Below are positions 1 through 12,361 of a DNA stretch of 64,000 nt, piece after piece. This DNA is from Tausonia pullulans (Eukaryota; Basidiomycota; Tremellomycetes; Cystofilobasidiales; Mrakiaceae), in assembly GCA_951802195.1 (NCBI GenBank), contig OX637626.1, positions 1,393,760 to 1,457,759 on the forward strand, written 5' to 3'. The position numbers were made by a program, and so were the translations under genes. Every line of letters begins with the position of its first letter. The first letter of the stretch is position 1. The notes beneath the pieces are model-generated. The model saw nothing but the letters and a program-made list of their open reading frames with translations, did no database searches and was not told the origin of the DNA.

Positions 1-2036
1 CTCTACCAATCGCCGCTCCCGGGACTGCCGGATCTCGTCATCCACCTCGTTTCGGACCCAGCCGTCTCGCTCGTCGTCGCGCGCCAGGTGTACGCGGAGA
101 TCGTCGCCGCTCTCGGGGACAACCGCATCACGGATGAGGATGCGAAGAGGGTGGCGCTGGAGAAGATCCTCGAGAAGATTTCGGATATGAGCGGAGGCGC
201 GCAGGCCAACTTCGAGGAGCAGGTCGGTCTCCGCTGTTCCCTTTGGTCTCTCTCCGATCGCTCTATCATGTTTGTTCGGATTTGGACTGATCACTCACTT
301 CCCGTCCCCTCCACAGACGACCGTGCTCAGACTGCAGCTGGCTGACCTTCTCGAGGCTGAGGAGGACTGGCTTGAGGCGGCCAAGGTCCTAACGACTGTG
401 CCCCTTGAGTCCCCTGGCATGTACGCGCTCGCTGCCTCTCCGTTCGCCCCTTCGTGCTACCTCAATACGGGCTGACTTGCGCATGCAGCAAATGGTCTGC
501 CGAGCAGAAAGTCCAGCACTTGGTCCACATTGTTCGGCTCCTCATCGAGGTGAGAGATCCGTCCTCCGCCGTCAGACTCGGTCACTCATGCCCTTATTGC
601 GCTGTCTTCACCTGTCACCCAGGTCGGCGATGATGGCCAGGCACAGACGTTCTTCAACCGTGCTTCCCTCCTCATCCATGACTGCAAGGATCAGGCGACG
701 CGCTTCGCCTACAAGCTCTCGAATGTGAGCATGCTTCATTCGCGCGACACGGCCTGTCACCGCCGTTGGGTGCTGACGTTTTGTCCCGATACGCTTCAGG
801 CTCGTCTGCTGGATTTTGGCCGCAAGTTCCAGGAGGCTGGTTTGCGCTACCACGAGGTCAGCTGGGTGACTGATTTGGACGAGGAGGATCGTCTACAGGC
901 CCTGTGCGTTCACCTTCCATCTACCTCTGTGAGGTCTCCAGGGCTAAACACTCCTCTTTCATGCCAGCTCGGCTGCTGTGACGTGCTCCATTCTCGCTCC
1001 CGCCGGCCCCGCTCGCCAGCGGCTCCTGTCCTCGCTCTATCGCGATGAGCGCACGCCTTCCCTCCCCACCTACACGATCCTCGCGAAGATGTTCCTCGAG
1101 AACATCATCCGCCCTGCGGAAGTCATTGAGTTTGAGAAGGGGCTCCTTCCGCATCAGCTCGCCCGCCTTCCTCCGGTTAAGCGCGAGGCGCTCGGCGAGG
1201 ACGAGGATGAGGCAATGGAGGAGGACGGCGCCAGCCGCAGACTCGGGCCGGAGACAGTCCTCGATCGTGCGGTCATGGAACACAACCTCTTGAGCTGCTC
1301 CAAGGTATTTCGTGCAAGTTCAAGGGCATTCTAAGTAGAGTGTCATCTGACTCGGCGATTCTTCGTCAGCTCTATGTCAACATCTCCTTTTCCGGTCTCG
1401 GCACCCTCCTCGACCTCGCTCCAACAGGAGCTGAGACGATGGCGCGCAAGATGATTGAGCAGGAGAGGCTGCGGGGATGGATCGAGTAAGCAAGACTCAT
1501 GTGTTCTCGCTTGGACCATGTAGATGCTAACCGCGCTACTGCGTTCGGCGGCTCTCAAGTCAATTGGACCAGCTCATCTACTTTGAAGGCAGGGTACGTT
1601 ACGGTTCTGCGAGCATGTTTCGGCGTCGTTTCGGCGTTGACATTCGTTCCGTTTCGTTCTTTCCTACTTCCTCAGGATACCACGGCAGAAGGGGAGGGCC
1701 AGACCACCGCCGGAGGACTCGGCACGGTCGAGAAAAAACCGCTTGACTTCCAGGGGGTCACTTTGACCGAGCGCTGGGACGCCAACATTGGCAGGACTGC
1801 CCAAAAGGTGGGGGGGGGGTCTGTTCACTTTCTATATGCGGAGCTATTGCTGATACCGCAACGCTACCAGGTCGAGGCGATCGCCAACCTCATCAAGCAG
1901 CGAGGACTCCTTGCCCCCATCCCCGCCCAGCAGGCCCGTCCGGCGTCGTCTATGTCGAGTGAGTCCCTCATCCTGTAGGTAGCATGGAGGACTCAGTAAT
2001 GACCTCGTTCGCAACGTGGCAGTGGTTGTCTCCTGA
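1..2036 (+). CDS. CSN4: COP9 signalosome subunit 4, 5'-partial
   Basis: PCI-domain subunit of the COP9 signalosome, the complex that removes Nedd8 from cullin-RING ligases. The reading frame is already open at base 1, so the start codon and probably only a few residues lie upstream. Exons read through helical-repeat sequence (VYAEIVAALGDNRITDED, LQLADLLEAEEDWLEAAKVL, ARLLDFGRKFQEAGLRYHEV), then ILAKMFLENIIRPAEVIEFE, a winged-helix part (LYVNISFSGLGTLLDLAP, ARKMIEQERLRGWID) and a C-terminal helix (WDANIGRTAQKV, AIANLIKQRGLL), in the order found in CSN4. At least six short introns interrupt it. The end is uncertain: unspliced, the frame stops at 1978; a GTGAGT donor near 1959 joined to a GTGGCAG acceptor near 2023 gives a short alternative tail ending at 2036, which I prefer because the donor matches the local consensus. 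Confidence 0.85.
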
Positions 2037-2382
2037 GGCGCGAGCGTACGGTGAATTACAAGTGTCGACACGCATACCCGAGACCTAGGATCGTTCCCTC
2101 GTCATATCTCCCTCTTCTTTCTTTGATGCCCTTTTTACGCCCGAAATGATTATGCGGCCCTTTTTTGCACTGTTTAACATTGAGGGAGGGTGGATTTGTG
2201 TCGCTTGGAGATGTTGTGTTCCTGACGTCAGCCACGGGGCGGTGTTGGTCTGCGCGAGGTTTGAGAGACGGCCGCCGGCGATGCAGCAACAGCGACCCGA
2301 GCGCCGTCGACCCTTTCCCCTCCTGCAACCACCACCAACCTCCCTCTTTCACCCCTCTCCTTCCCTTGTCACTATCTGCACC

Positions 2383-4709
2383 ATGTCCTGGCTCTCCAGC
2401 GCCCCTACGTGAGTCTCCGATCCAGATCCAAAACGATCCAAGCACGGCCATCGCTCGGTGGAGGTCTGTCTTCTTGGCCAGGCTTAGCTTGCCAGTCTCA
2501 GTTGTCTTGTTCCTTCCAAGAGGGTTGTCAAGGCAAGCTGTGTTCTCCGAACTGCTTCTGTTTTATCTCCTGGTGGTTCAGCCAGTCTGGTGTCTCAATG
2601 AGATGTATACCGTGCCGTTCTCGCTATCGTTCCATCGCCTGTCCGCTGCTCGCTGGTCTCGCTTCGCTCGCGGCTCGGAGCGGCCAACTTCGTGCGTCTA
2701 CCCGAAGACTGACTTTCCTCTGTCGTCTTTCCAGCGACCCCAACGCTCCTACCTTGAGGCCGGTCATCACCTCCGGTGCCCTCCAGGGCGCTCTTACCGC
2801 CGAGGACACCGTCTGGGCTTGCGAGACCAACAAGGGCTTCACCACCGAGACCCAGTCATGGTACTCGTGCCTCGCCGACGGCAGCTGGATCATGGTCCAG
2901 ATCATCTTCTCCGTTACCGGGTGAGTCGTCGAGTTTGCTCTCGCCTACCGCGATACTTGCCTATCAGGGAAGAGTTGCTGACTGTTGCTGTCGTCCTCCC
3001 ACCTCCCATTCCCCGTCCGCTCGAACCTAAGAATCATGTTCGTTCCCCCGACGGTGCAGTTTGTCTTCAAGCGGTACGACCCCAGGACCAAGAAGAGCGT
3101 CTGGAAGTCGATCAACATGACCAACTGGAAGGCCAACGGTCAGGGCGGCAAGAGCGACCAGGCTGTCCGTCCCGTCTCGGGCGACCAATTCCATGCGCGT
3201 CGCTCGCTGACTGACGCGTTCTTCCCTTTCGCATTGCTCCTGCCTCCGTGTTGGCCATCAACAGGAGATCAAGTACTCTGGCTCGCCCACCACCGAGGAG
3301 GTGTACAACATCACTGCCAACCTCGACCAGTCGATCCAGGTCGCCATCACCTTCACCAAGCCGGCCGAGACCCCTGGATTCAAGATCGGTGATGGCGACA
3401 ACGGCGGCAAGTCGTTCTTCGGTTCCGATGCTAAGAAGCCCGACGGATACGTTGTCCAGTGTGTGCTTGCTCTCAGCTCAGTGGCGAGCTAGCTGCTTAC
3501 GCATCCATGCGCTCCCGCGCGCATTCATTTCTTTAAGCCGCTTCCAGCCCGTTGTCCTCTCGTCGGGACACATCATTCTTGATGGCGCCGCTGTCGCTGC
3601 CGACGGCGAGGCCACCTTTATCCATGCCGTCCAGGGCATGCGTCCCAACCTCGTGCGCCGCCAGTTACCGTTGGTCCGACGGTTTGCATCGCTAAGCTGA
3701 CTAAGACGCGCTCCCACCAGATCGCGAGGCGCTGGAACTTTGCCTTCTTCGCGTCCCCGCCAACTGAGTCGACTGGCCGCATTCGGGCCATCCAGATGGA
3801 GTTTGAGACCAACGTCTGTCTATATCGACTGGCTTGTGACGGCATGCTCGTTTTGACTGACGTGGACAAACCCCTTTTCTCTCCTTTGTAGGACGAGCAT
3901 GGTGTCGATGGCAAGGGCAAGGGCCGCAACAAGGTTAACGTTGGAGCTGTTGTCGTCGATGGGTCAGTGAGGCGGCGTCCTCCCCAAACGCTGCGTAAGA
4001 TGATGGGCACTGACAGGGCGTCTCAATTACCGGCCCCTTCTTAGTAAGTACCAGCTTGTTACTTCGCAGGTCCATGTCCCCAACACCCCTGCCTCGGGCT
4101 CGACCATCTCTCGCGCCACCCACATTGCGCCGTTCAACCTCGACAGCCACACCGGCTACAAGGCTCCCTCGAGCGCTAAGTTCGAGTGGTCGGGCTCTTC
4201 CAAGACTGTTCGTCTGCTTCTCCTTTTTACCTCAGCTTTCCTCGTGCTGACATTTTCCGCCCCTGCAGCTCGATGGGGAGGTCAAGGCGTCGATCGAGTC
4301 AAAGACTGGCAGCGGTCCCGTTGGCGAGAACGGTCTTATCGAGAAGGTCGACGTTCTCTCCGAGATCCCTTACATGTAGGCGCCCTTTCTTTTCTTGGGG
4401 AAGGAGGAGGAGAAGGAGGGCTCGCTCGCTCTCAACTGACCCTTCGCCCTTGTCGTTCTATCTCCCAGCATCCGCAAGGTCGTTGGCGCTGTTGGTGGCA
4501 TTAAACCGTTTATTTACCAGCACTTCTCCGACGCCGAGCTTCGCCTCACCCTCCCGGGCGCCGAGGAGAAGGTTGTCCAGGGCTCATTCTTTGTACGTCC
4601 GCCTCTTTCAAACGCTCATCGTCTTTCGTTCTTGTTGCTGATGGAAATTCGGGGTTGGGGTTGGTTGTCTTGCTTGCTGCAGGACGAGCTTACCTTCATC
4701 TGCGATTAA
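2383..4709 (+). CDS. SVF1: Svf1-family survival factor
   Basis: Homologue of yeast Svf1, a lipocalin-like protein linked to oxidative-stress survival and sphingolipid (ceramide) handling at ER-Golgi contacts. The first exon codes MSWLSSAPT (ATG at 2383, donor at 2409), followed by a long first intron to 2734. The next exons give ITSGALQGALTAEDTVWACE and GFTTETQSWYSCLADGSWIM, typical of the Svf1 N-terminal lipocalin half, then TVQFVFKRYDPRTKKSVWKS, EEVYNITANLDQSIQVAITF and DGDNGGKSFFGSDAKKPDGY. The last exon ends DELTFICD with TAA at 4707-4709. About ten exons; donor and acceptor phases that I checked (2408/2735 and 2920/about 3031) keep the frame. It converges on RAM1 with under 200 bases between stop codons. 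The family is confidently recognised; the middle exon borders are less certain. Confidence 0.85.
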
Positions 4710-4897
4710 GCACGGTCAGGCCGCTGGACCATCCCTGTCGTATCGATTCGCGCATCCCCCCTTCTTTAATCTCCTCGTTCCTTGTTCATCCATACATGTG
4801 CATTTTAATAGGCCCCGGCGTCTCGAGAAATTCTTTGTATCCTTGTGCATGCTATCCAGAGACTCGCTCCTTCGCCTCACCCACCGACTGCGCGCGA

Positions 4898-7206
4898 TCA
4901 CACCCTCCCCGGCGCCCCCTCCTGCTTCTTCTCCTGCCCATAAAAGTGGCGCATAATCGCCTCGACCCGGAGTAGGAGGATGTTGATGGTCGGATGCGTC
5001 GTGTTCTGGGGTACAGACAGACAATCAGTTCAGCTTTAGAAAGGAACGAGCGAAGGGGTCGAGAACGAAGGGGGAGAGAGAGAGAGAGAGAGAGAAAGAG
5101 ACGCACGACCCGGTTGTCCTCACCTCCGAGAGCGAAGAAGGCCGCGTCGTCCTCCTGCCAACTGAGGGAGTGCACAAAGACGGCCTTGTGAAGCTCATCA
5201 TCGCTCGTCCCCTTCGCCGACGGGTCGGCGTGCCAATCGGCCCTCAGCTCGGCCATCTTGACCCGGTCGAGAAGAAGCTTGTGCTGGGCGGCCGAGAGGC
5301 CCGAGAGGTTGTTGGCCGTGTGGTAAAAATCGGCATTCCTGGGAGACGCTTGATGTCAACTGTGAGATCGCAAAGAGACACGACAAGGCACTTACTTATA
5401 AGGCTTATCCCGAAGTCCGCCGGCAGGATGTTGAGCGAGGAGGAGGACGTACTCCTGAAGGGCGACTGAAATGCAAAGCGAGTGCGTCAGCCTGTGGCCG
5501 CCTTCACACGACGAGCGAGGGGAAGGAAGGGCGACCGACCTCGGCTGAACAGCATGGCTAGTGCGAGATCAACGAGAGTACGCTTGCGTCAGCCAGGTCC
5601 TTCAAGCGATGGGACGAGAGGAACGGAACCGACCTTCTTCGATGGGTGAAGTCGACATCGTCGCCGACGCGTTCGCTGACTTATCGCCCTTCACCAGCTC
5701 TTCAACGACGGCCATGCTGCCTCCAACCCACCACCCGTAGCATCCATCGACGAGTTTGTTCGTCCGCCCCTTGAACCCACCTCCATCTGGCGCAGACGCC
5801 TGCATCTGGACCGTCCATCGGAGGAGCGCCCGGCTATCGATCGACCTGACGCGAGGAGCGTCTAAAGGTTGGAGGAGGTGGTTGGAGAGAACGGCGCAGG
5901 AGGTGTACCCCCCGTGAGCCTCGCCGAGCGGGGTCGCCGAGAGGGAAGGGTTCGAGTGAAGAGAAGGGAGGGATGACGCTTGCGCGAAGGGCGAGACGAA
6001 GGTTGAGGAAATGGAAGACGAAGAGGCGGCGAAGCCACCCTCGTAGGTTTGGCATCTGATCGAGAAGGCGCAGTCGCGTCAGTCCTGGGTGGCCATCCTC
6101 GAACGAGATCGAAGACACTTGCGATGCGATAAAATCGGCGGTCCCCTCGACAAGCTCCAGGGATAGGAGGTTAAGAAGAGTTGCCGTAGCGAGCAAACAG
6201 TAGACACCTCTTCAAATCCGCAGGCATCACAGCGCGCAGATTAGGAGGAAAGCAACGGTGGCCCAAGCTGTCAGTACGTACACATGCTGCCTGTCCCACC
6301 AATCAACACCTCAGACACACCTGACGTCGACCTCGCCTCCATCGCAGACTGTGAAGCTTCCGTCAGGTCTCTTCATGCGGAGGAAGAAGGCCAGCAGGGC
6401 TTCGCGGTTGATCTCTTCCCAGCCACCATTGAGGATCGCGAGGGAACAGACGGCGGCGTAGGTCGGGAGGAGGTGGGGGATCTGGCCAGGCCCTCCTGCA
6501 AAGCCGCCGGTGGGGTGTTGGAAGGATAGAACGGTGGCGATGGCTCTGTTGAGCAGGGCGATGGGGCCGAGAAAGCAAGGGAGAAGAGAGGGTAGGTGAG
6601 GAGGCAAGGAGAACAAGGGACGACGCCAACGCGTCCCATGACGCACGCACGCGACGTCAGTTGACGCTGGAGATGCACTCCCGCGGCATTGCGGGTGGCA
6701 AGGGCACGCACCTATCCTTGGTCTGCTGGTCGATGGCGATACCGAGGAGGTCGAACGAGTGGAGGATCCAGTATAGCATCCATGGTCGGCTAGCGTCGAG
6801 CGAGACAAAGGGTGAGGGCAGCTGAAATAGGTTCTTGCCGAGGTATTGAACGTGCGCTTGCTTGTTAAGCGTTGGCCTGGCGGTGAGGGTGAAGCAAAGG
6901 GGTCGGGGTCGTCTCGGCCAAGTGAGTAGGTGCTCGAGAGACGGAGGGTACAAGGACAAGGACTAGAGGGAAGAAAGCTTGGACTGACAGCGAGCCTCGG
7001 CTCCGCGCGTTCTGAAGAATGGCCGAGAGTTCATGCTCGATCTCGTGCTGCGTTGTCGAGGTTTCCGTGGGGACGCCATCGTCGGACGAGAGGAGGGGGA
7101 AGAAGTCCAGCCTTGGCATGGAGGGGGAGGATGGGCGGAGGGGAGGGGTCGTGGTCGAAGGGAGGCGAGGGTCTCCCCGTTCTCGCTCTCCGCCGGGGTC
7201 GTCCAT
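4898..7206 (-). CDS. RAM1: Protein farnesyltransferase beta subunit
   Basis: Catalytic beta subunit of CaaX farnesyltransferase, which attaches farnesyl to Ras and fungal mating pheromones in the cytosol. The start at 7206 (MDDPGGERERG) opens a variable N-terminal exon. A spliced junction then gives FVSLDASRPWMLYWILHSFD, matching the hallmark SLDASRPWxxYW of the family. Later exons carry HPTGGFAGGPGQIPHLLPTY, MKRPDGSFTVCDGGEVDVR, a CQTYEGGF-type repeat, EAHGGYTSCAVL and RTNKLVDGCYGWWVGG, whose Asp and Cys are the zinc ligands. NADFYHTANNLSGLSAAQHK supplies the zinc-ligand His. The last exon ends near MRHFYGQEKKQEG with a stop at 4898-4900. One intron near 5060-5110 holds a (GA)n run. All repeats and zinc ligands of an active enzyme are visible. 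An unusual Ser/Ala-rich insert sits between the CQTYEGGF repeat and the next one. Confidence 0.9.
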
Positions 7207-7421
7207 GTTCTCGATATGTCCCGGGTCCGGCCCCTGTCGACTCACACTCCGACGTGAGCACAAGGCCCTTCGAAGGGCGTGCCAAGCTTCGCCAGCCTCG
7301 CCTCGGAGGAAAAAGAGAACATGGACACAAGCCGACATCGTCGTAAAGTCATGAAACAGAATCAAAAGCCCCAAAGCACCATCCACCTGCTTCCCTTCCC
7401 CTGAACCGACCCTCTGCCAGC

Positions 7422-10398
7422 TTAGACCTCCTCGAACCCGTCGTCGTCGTCGTCGCCCGCGGCCATGCCCCGCAGCTGGGAGAACTCGTCTCCCCCGTCG
7501 TGGCCCTCGTCCATCTCGTCATCGTCGTCGTCGTCGAGATCGAGATCGGCTGTTGAGGTGAGGCGAGTCTTTTTATGGGCAACGCCGTCGACGTCGGGCT
7601 CATCCGTCTCGTCGACGGCCTCGCGCTCATCGTCGTCGTTGTTGTTATCGTCGTCGTCGTCGTCGTCGAACTTTTCGCCGCCTGCTAAGGTGAGCAAAGG
7701 TAGAAGATCAGTTATCTGTTAAGCGCAAAGAGGCAACCGTCCGAGCCATCGTATCGCAACTGACCATCGCTCTTGCCCTCACTCTTGCCGGCATCGCTCT
7801 TGCCCGCGTCGCTCTTGCCATCGTCGATCTCGTCGTCGGTGAGCGGGGCGGTGCTGCCGCGGAGCTGACGCTCTGTCATGCGTTGTGGAATGTCGGCCGT
7901 GTCGAAGAGCGTGTCGAACGCGGCGTAGTTGATCTTCTTAGAGAACTTCTTCTGCTTGACGAGGTTCCGCGCCGAATCGGCCGCCGACGTCGCGCGGGCG
8001 GCAGGTCCGGTGGCGCTCTTGCGCTTGCGCTTGGGTAGGAAGCGAGGAAGGGGAGGGGGGAGAAGAGGGACATCAGTAAGTCATCAAGAGAGGCAGAAAG
8101 AAGAGCGGGCCCCTCACCTTCTTCTTCTCCTCGGCCCCGGGGTCACCCTGAGCCTTAGCCTGCTTCCCTGAAGACCTCGCAAGACACCACTGCTGTCAGT
8201 CTACGCCCGAAATCCACCAGCGAAGAAAGGAATCATGACTCACGTGCCAGAGTCTCGAGATAGTCCTTGTTGAACTCCATCCAAAGCCTCGTCTTGACCT
8301 TGACTTCCTCGGGCGTCATGATGAAAGAGTCGAGCTCATCCTCGTCGAGACCCTCGAGCTCCTTGCTCGACAGGTCGAGTGCCCGGCGCTCCGCCTCCCG
8401 CCGATCAGCCTCGTTGAGTTCGTCGTTGAGCTCGGCGCCCTGCCCCTCGTTGAGGAAGCTGCCAACCTCGTGCTCGACCGCGGCGTCGACGACCTCGTCC
8501 GCCTCCTCAAGGACGTTCTTCCCGCTCGCAATGACTGAAGATGGTGAGGCCGGTTCACTCGAGTCGGCCGCTCGATCGGGCATCAGTCGAGACGAGGGGC
8601 CAACTGCCGCCGAGGACGACGCTGGCGACTCGTCCAAAAGGGTCGGGTCGATGGCATTGAGCGCAGCGGAGAAGTCCTCTGGGCTATCGTCGCCCTCGTC
8701 GCCCTCGTCGTCCTGAGCGCCAATCTCACTGTCGAGGTCCGCGGCCGCTTGGAAGACGGCTGAGCTGTTTGGCGAGTCAACGGCGCGTTCCTTCCCTTTG
8801 CCCTCGCTTAGGGTCGAGGTCGTGCCAATGGCTCGTGATGATGGGCCGGCGTCTTCGTCATTATCTCCGTCTTCCTGAGCATCAGCCTGCTTGATTATGT
8901 CGTTGACGGCCGTCTGCTCGATGGCGAGCTTCGACTTGGACTTTGGCTTGCCTCGAGCGTTCTTTTTCCCAGCACCACCGGCGGCTCCGGGTGCCTTGGC
9001 CATAAACGCCGGTGGGTTGGCTTCCTCGTCGAGCCAGATGGTTCGGAAGTCCTGAATCGTCATGTCACCGCTCGCCGTCAACTTGAACTCGTCGAGCCGG
9101 CGGCGAAGCGTCGAGTCGGCGATCTTGACGACTTGGACGATCTCCTGCATGCTCCGTCGGAAGTTGTTCATCCGCGCAGCGAGAAGGAGGCACGCTCCGC
9201 AGATGCCCGCCGGCCGACGTCCCGTGTCCATCCAATCGCGCTTGAACCGCTGGACGAGCCGGACAGCATCGGTCGCGACCTTCTGGGTTTCCTCCTTGAA
9301 TTCGAGGAGCGCGGCGAAGCGCGAGATGAAGAGCGAGGGGTCCATGACGGGCAAAGTGACATTGAGGACCTTGACGAGCTTGAGGTACGTCGAGCCTGGA
9401 CGGAGGGAGACAGGTCTCAGCGGATCTGGTTCTAGGATCGGTCGCGTGCGGGGAGGGGGGGGGGGGGGGGGGGACGGGGGGAAAGGGGGAACTACGACGC
9501 ACCAAGGACGAAGACGTTGACCTGTTGTAGATCAACGAGGGAGAGGGGGAAGGAGAGAAGTCAATCAAGCGGACCGACAGGCAGGTGGATGAGCGTGTCG
9601 ACGAGGGGAGGACGCGTCGACGAGCTTGCGCAGTCCCAACATGGAAAACCGCGTCAAACGCACCTGAAGGATGTCGCTAAAGTCGATGAGCATGTGGTGG
9701 GTCTTCTCCATCCGGCAAGTGATGTACATGCATGCGGCGACGACGTAGCTTTCCTTGCGGCCCTTGACGAAGTTGGACGCAACGGCGAGGTTGAACCACC
9801 GGCCGGCGGATTCCGAGAGCCGCTCGGAGAGGCGGAGGGCCTGAGCAATCTGCTTAATTCGTCGCTTGCCTAGATGGAGAACAGGAGTAGATATATCAGC
9901 TCTTGTCCCTCTGTCGCCTGGAGGGAAGGTCGTGGACGGATTTCATTCTCCGGACCGGAACGCACCAGCGGCGACAGTCTTCTCCTTCGATTCTTGCGAG
10001 TCACGGTTGCCGTACGGTCCGCTCATGCGGGCGCGGGCTGAAGGAAGGAGAGAGCGACGGAGGTCAGCAAGATGCAGCCGGAAACGGGGGCAAGAGAGGC
10101 GAGAGGCGCCGAGAGCAAGTGACAGGAAGCTGCACAAGCAAGACTCACTGGCGTCTGCGCCGACGAGACTGCCTTGGACGACGGCGGCACCTCCGCTGGT
10201 CTCGCCGAAGGTGATTTCGGAGACGATGGTGTTCTCCTCAAGGACGATACCGCACGATCGGCAGTATGACTGGCCCTGGGTCGAGTCAACCTCGACGACG
10301 GTCGAGCTGCATTGTGGGCACTTTCCCTGCAAGAGAGAAGCGGAGGCGTCAACGAAGGCCGGGCGCGAATCCCGCGAGAGAGGGCTGGGACGGACCAT
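7422..10398 (-). CDS. BRF1: TFIIIB subunit Brf1
   Basis: TFIIB-related factor that recruits RNA polymerase III to tRNA and 5S genes. An N-terminal zinc ribbon is visible (KCPQCSSTVVEVD, SYCRSCGIVLEENTIVSEI), then two cyclin-like repeats (RIKQIAQALRLSERLSESAG, ESYVVAACMYITCRMEKTHH, then DPSLFISRFAALLEFKEETQ, RRPAGICGACLLLAARMNNF, ADSTLRRRLDEFKLTASG). After that come a basic, low-complexity linker and the Brf1 homology segment (MTPEEVKVKTRLWMEFNKDY, with KKINYAAFDTLFD further on). The C-terminus is extremely acidic, with long Asp runs, ending GFEEV at 7422-7424. The ATG at 10396-10398 can be read straight through, but a GT immediately after ATG and an AG before GGAAAGTGC define a 62-nt in-frame intron that would place the zinc ribbon directly at the N-terminus as MGKCPQC; I favour the spliced form. 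One intron contains a run of about 18 G. Confidence 0.92.
9456..9473. repeat. Poly-G tract in BRF1 intron
   Basis: A near-uninterrupted run of about 18 G on the + strand (C on the coding strand) inside a BRF1 intron, forming the pyrimidine-rich stretch of that intron. Similar tracts occur in introns of several other genes in this window. Confidence 0.9.
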
Positions 10399-10949
10399 CG
10401 TACTGGATGGATGCGGCTGAGGACAGGCGAAGGGGTCGAGAGAAGCGGATGGGGGAGGGGTGGGTCGTATGGGTGGCCGTCGAGAGGAGAGACTAGGTCT
10501 CCCTGAGTTCCCTTCACCTCTACGCGCGCGTCTCCGCGAGCCAGCACGCCCGGGCCACCTTCTCCCAATTAACTTCTTCAGTGACACCGCGCGCCTTTGG
10601 CCGAAGCCCGGAACTTGGCAGACAGACCGTCACCAAGAAAACGAGTTCATGAGAGAGGGAGGACAGGAAGTTACAACGCGGAGAAAAAGAGAGACATCGT
10701 CAGATTGGGACGAGAGGTGTCTAGGCCGAATGGAGGCCGGGTGTGTGTGTGTGGATGGAAGTTGAACAAAGGACATGGTGTGGAATGAGAAGAGCTAAAC
10801 TGTAGTGGCACAAGAGGGGATGAGAAAGGGGAGGGGGATAGAGGGGGGGGGGAGTGATGATAGGGACGAGAGAGAAGCAGAAGAACCAAATGAGAAGAGA
10901 GGAGAATTAAAGAGCGAAAAGCAGCAGACAGGTGAATGAGCAACGCTGC
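10399..10949. other. Intergenic: BRF1 upstream and 3' region of the next gene
   Basis: Both flanking genes lie on the minus strand. Purine-rich low-complexity sequence and a short GTGTGTGT run near 10741; no coding exon, RNA gene or clear promoter motif was recognised. Confidence 0.6.
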
Positions 10950-12361
10950 CTAGGCGTGCAGCGGCGTCTCCCTGCCCGTGGGGGTTCGGAGACCCTCCTC
11001 GGGCTCCTCAAAGTCGACGCCAAAGTGGCTGGGCTCAAATTCGAGCTTGGGAAAGCCGGACAGGTAGCCGAGACTCCGGGGTGAGGCGAACGGCGAGTCC
11101 GTCGGGGTGTAGGGGGGATGGGATGTCGGCGTGCCACTGGTGGCGAAGCATAGGGGATCCGGGGCAGAGAGCGACGTTGAATCCGTGGAGGGCGCCTTCA
11201 CAATGGAGGGCGAGAGGAGGGTGATGTCGTCAAGGTGAGGCAGGGGATCCACGAAAATATTGGACGGCTGATTGGGGCCAGACTCGGACTCGGACCGCGA
11301 GAGCATCGAAGCTCGGTGGGTGGTGGCTAGAAGTAAAGGAACAGCAAAGTCAGCCAACGAAGGGAAAGATCTAGTCACCATGTGGTACACCATCTGCCCC
11401 CATCGGACGGACAGGGAGGGAGGCAGATGAGACGAGGAAAAGAAGATAAAAACCCACCATCTCTCTCAAAGGCATCCGACGTGCTCGCCCGGCGACGCAG
11501 GAAGGCTTGTGGGTCGAGGAGGCCAGAGCGGACAAGTGCAGAGACGAGGGACCGGCGGGCGACCTCCTTGGCAAGACTGTAGTGGCCGTCGGCGAGCGAG
11601 CTCCGGGCACGAGAGACGAACGTGAGGATCTCATCGTGCGAATTTCGGACACTAGTAGTCGGTGAGACGAGGAGGGAGGAGAGGAGGTGGTAGCCGAAGA
11701 AAGGCCGCCCGTCAGCGACCTGGCCCCCTTCAATCGATCTGCTTCAGTCTGGGTGGACCCACGCACCAGCAATGAAGGACATCCTGCCCGCCATCGTCTC
11801 GCCTGGGCTTGACCATCCACGGATGCCATCCGCCACCGAGAAGCCCCCGATCGTCAGCGAAGAAGCGGCTTGCGCCACCGAAGGCGGCGGCGAGGCCGAT
11901 AGTCCTGGCCGTTGTCGTTTCGGGCGAGAGGAGGTCGTTGGAGAGCTGAGAGCAGAAGCCAACTTGGATCAGCGCACTTCACCCCATGGACCGGTGCCCG
12001 CAACAGAACGCAATGGGGGCGGCGAAGGGTCGCAGCTAATTGGTGGGGCGAGGTCGAGGAGGGCCGGCCAGACGAACGTGGCTTGCCCCAGCAACCTGTC
12101 GTTCGTTTGTGGCTCGACGCGACGAGAGAGGCTGACTCGTCGCCGCCGGCCGCAGAGGAGAGAGCGACGACTCACTTCGTCCCAGGCCTGCTTCTCCACA
12201 CTCGAGGGGCCAAAGGCGGTCAGAAGGAGGCCCTCAAGCTCCTGCTTCTCGGCAGCCTTTCGATCGGTGGCCGCGAGGGAGGAGGAGGACGACGACGACG
12301 ACGACGAGGCGGATGTGGACGAGTCAGGGAGCCTGTCGGCCTGTTGGGGCGGTGGGGACAT
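10950..12361 (-). CDS. Hypothetical protein, family not recognised
   Basis: Predicted four- or five-exon gene of about 300 residues. It starts MSPPPQQADRLPDS (ATG at 12359-12361), followed by a run of about ten Ser and a short charged helix. A phase-0 splice from the end of AWDE to LSNDLLSPETTTARTIGLAA gives a short hydrophobic segment, then a Gly-rich stretch. A second splice (TG plus T) leads to NSHDEILTFVSRARSSLADG and RRSLVSALVRSGLLDPQAFL, which look helical. The last exon (EPSHFGVDFEEPEEGLRTPT, ending PLHA at 10950-10952) is Ser/Pro/Thr-rich and probably disordered. I cannot assign a function. Codon use and splice signals match the neighbours, so it is probably a real gene, but the middle exons are inferred from phase matching only. 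Confidence 0.55.

Noticed and set aside
2165-3214. 349-codon plus-strand frame over the SVF1 start
   Set aside because: Runs through the first SVF1 intron in another frame and ends inside conserved SVF1 exons; composition is Arg/Pro-rich noise.
8267-8716. Ser-rich plus-strand frame opposite BRF1
   Set aside because: Antisense image of the acidic Asp/Glu-rich BRF1 linker (GAC/GAG read as GTC/CTC and TCG/TCC).
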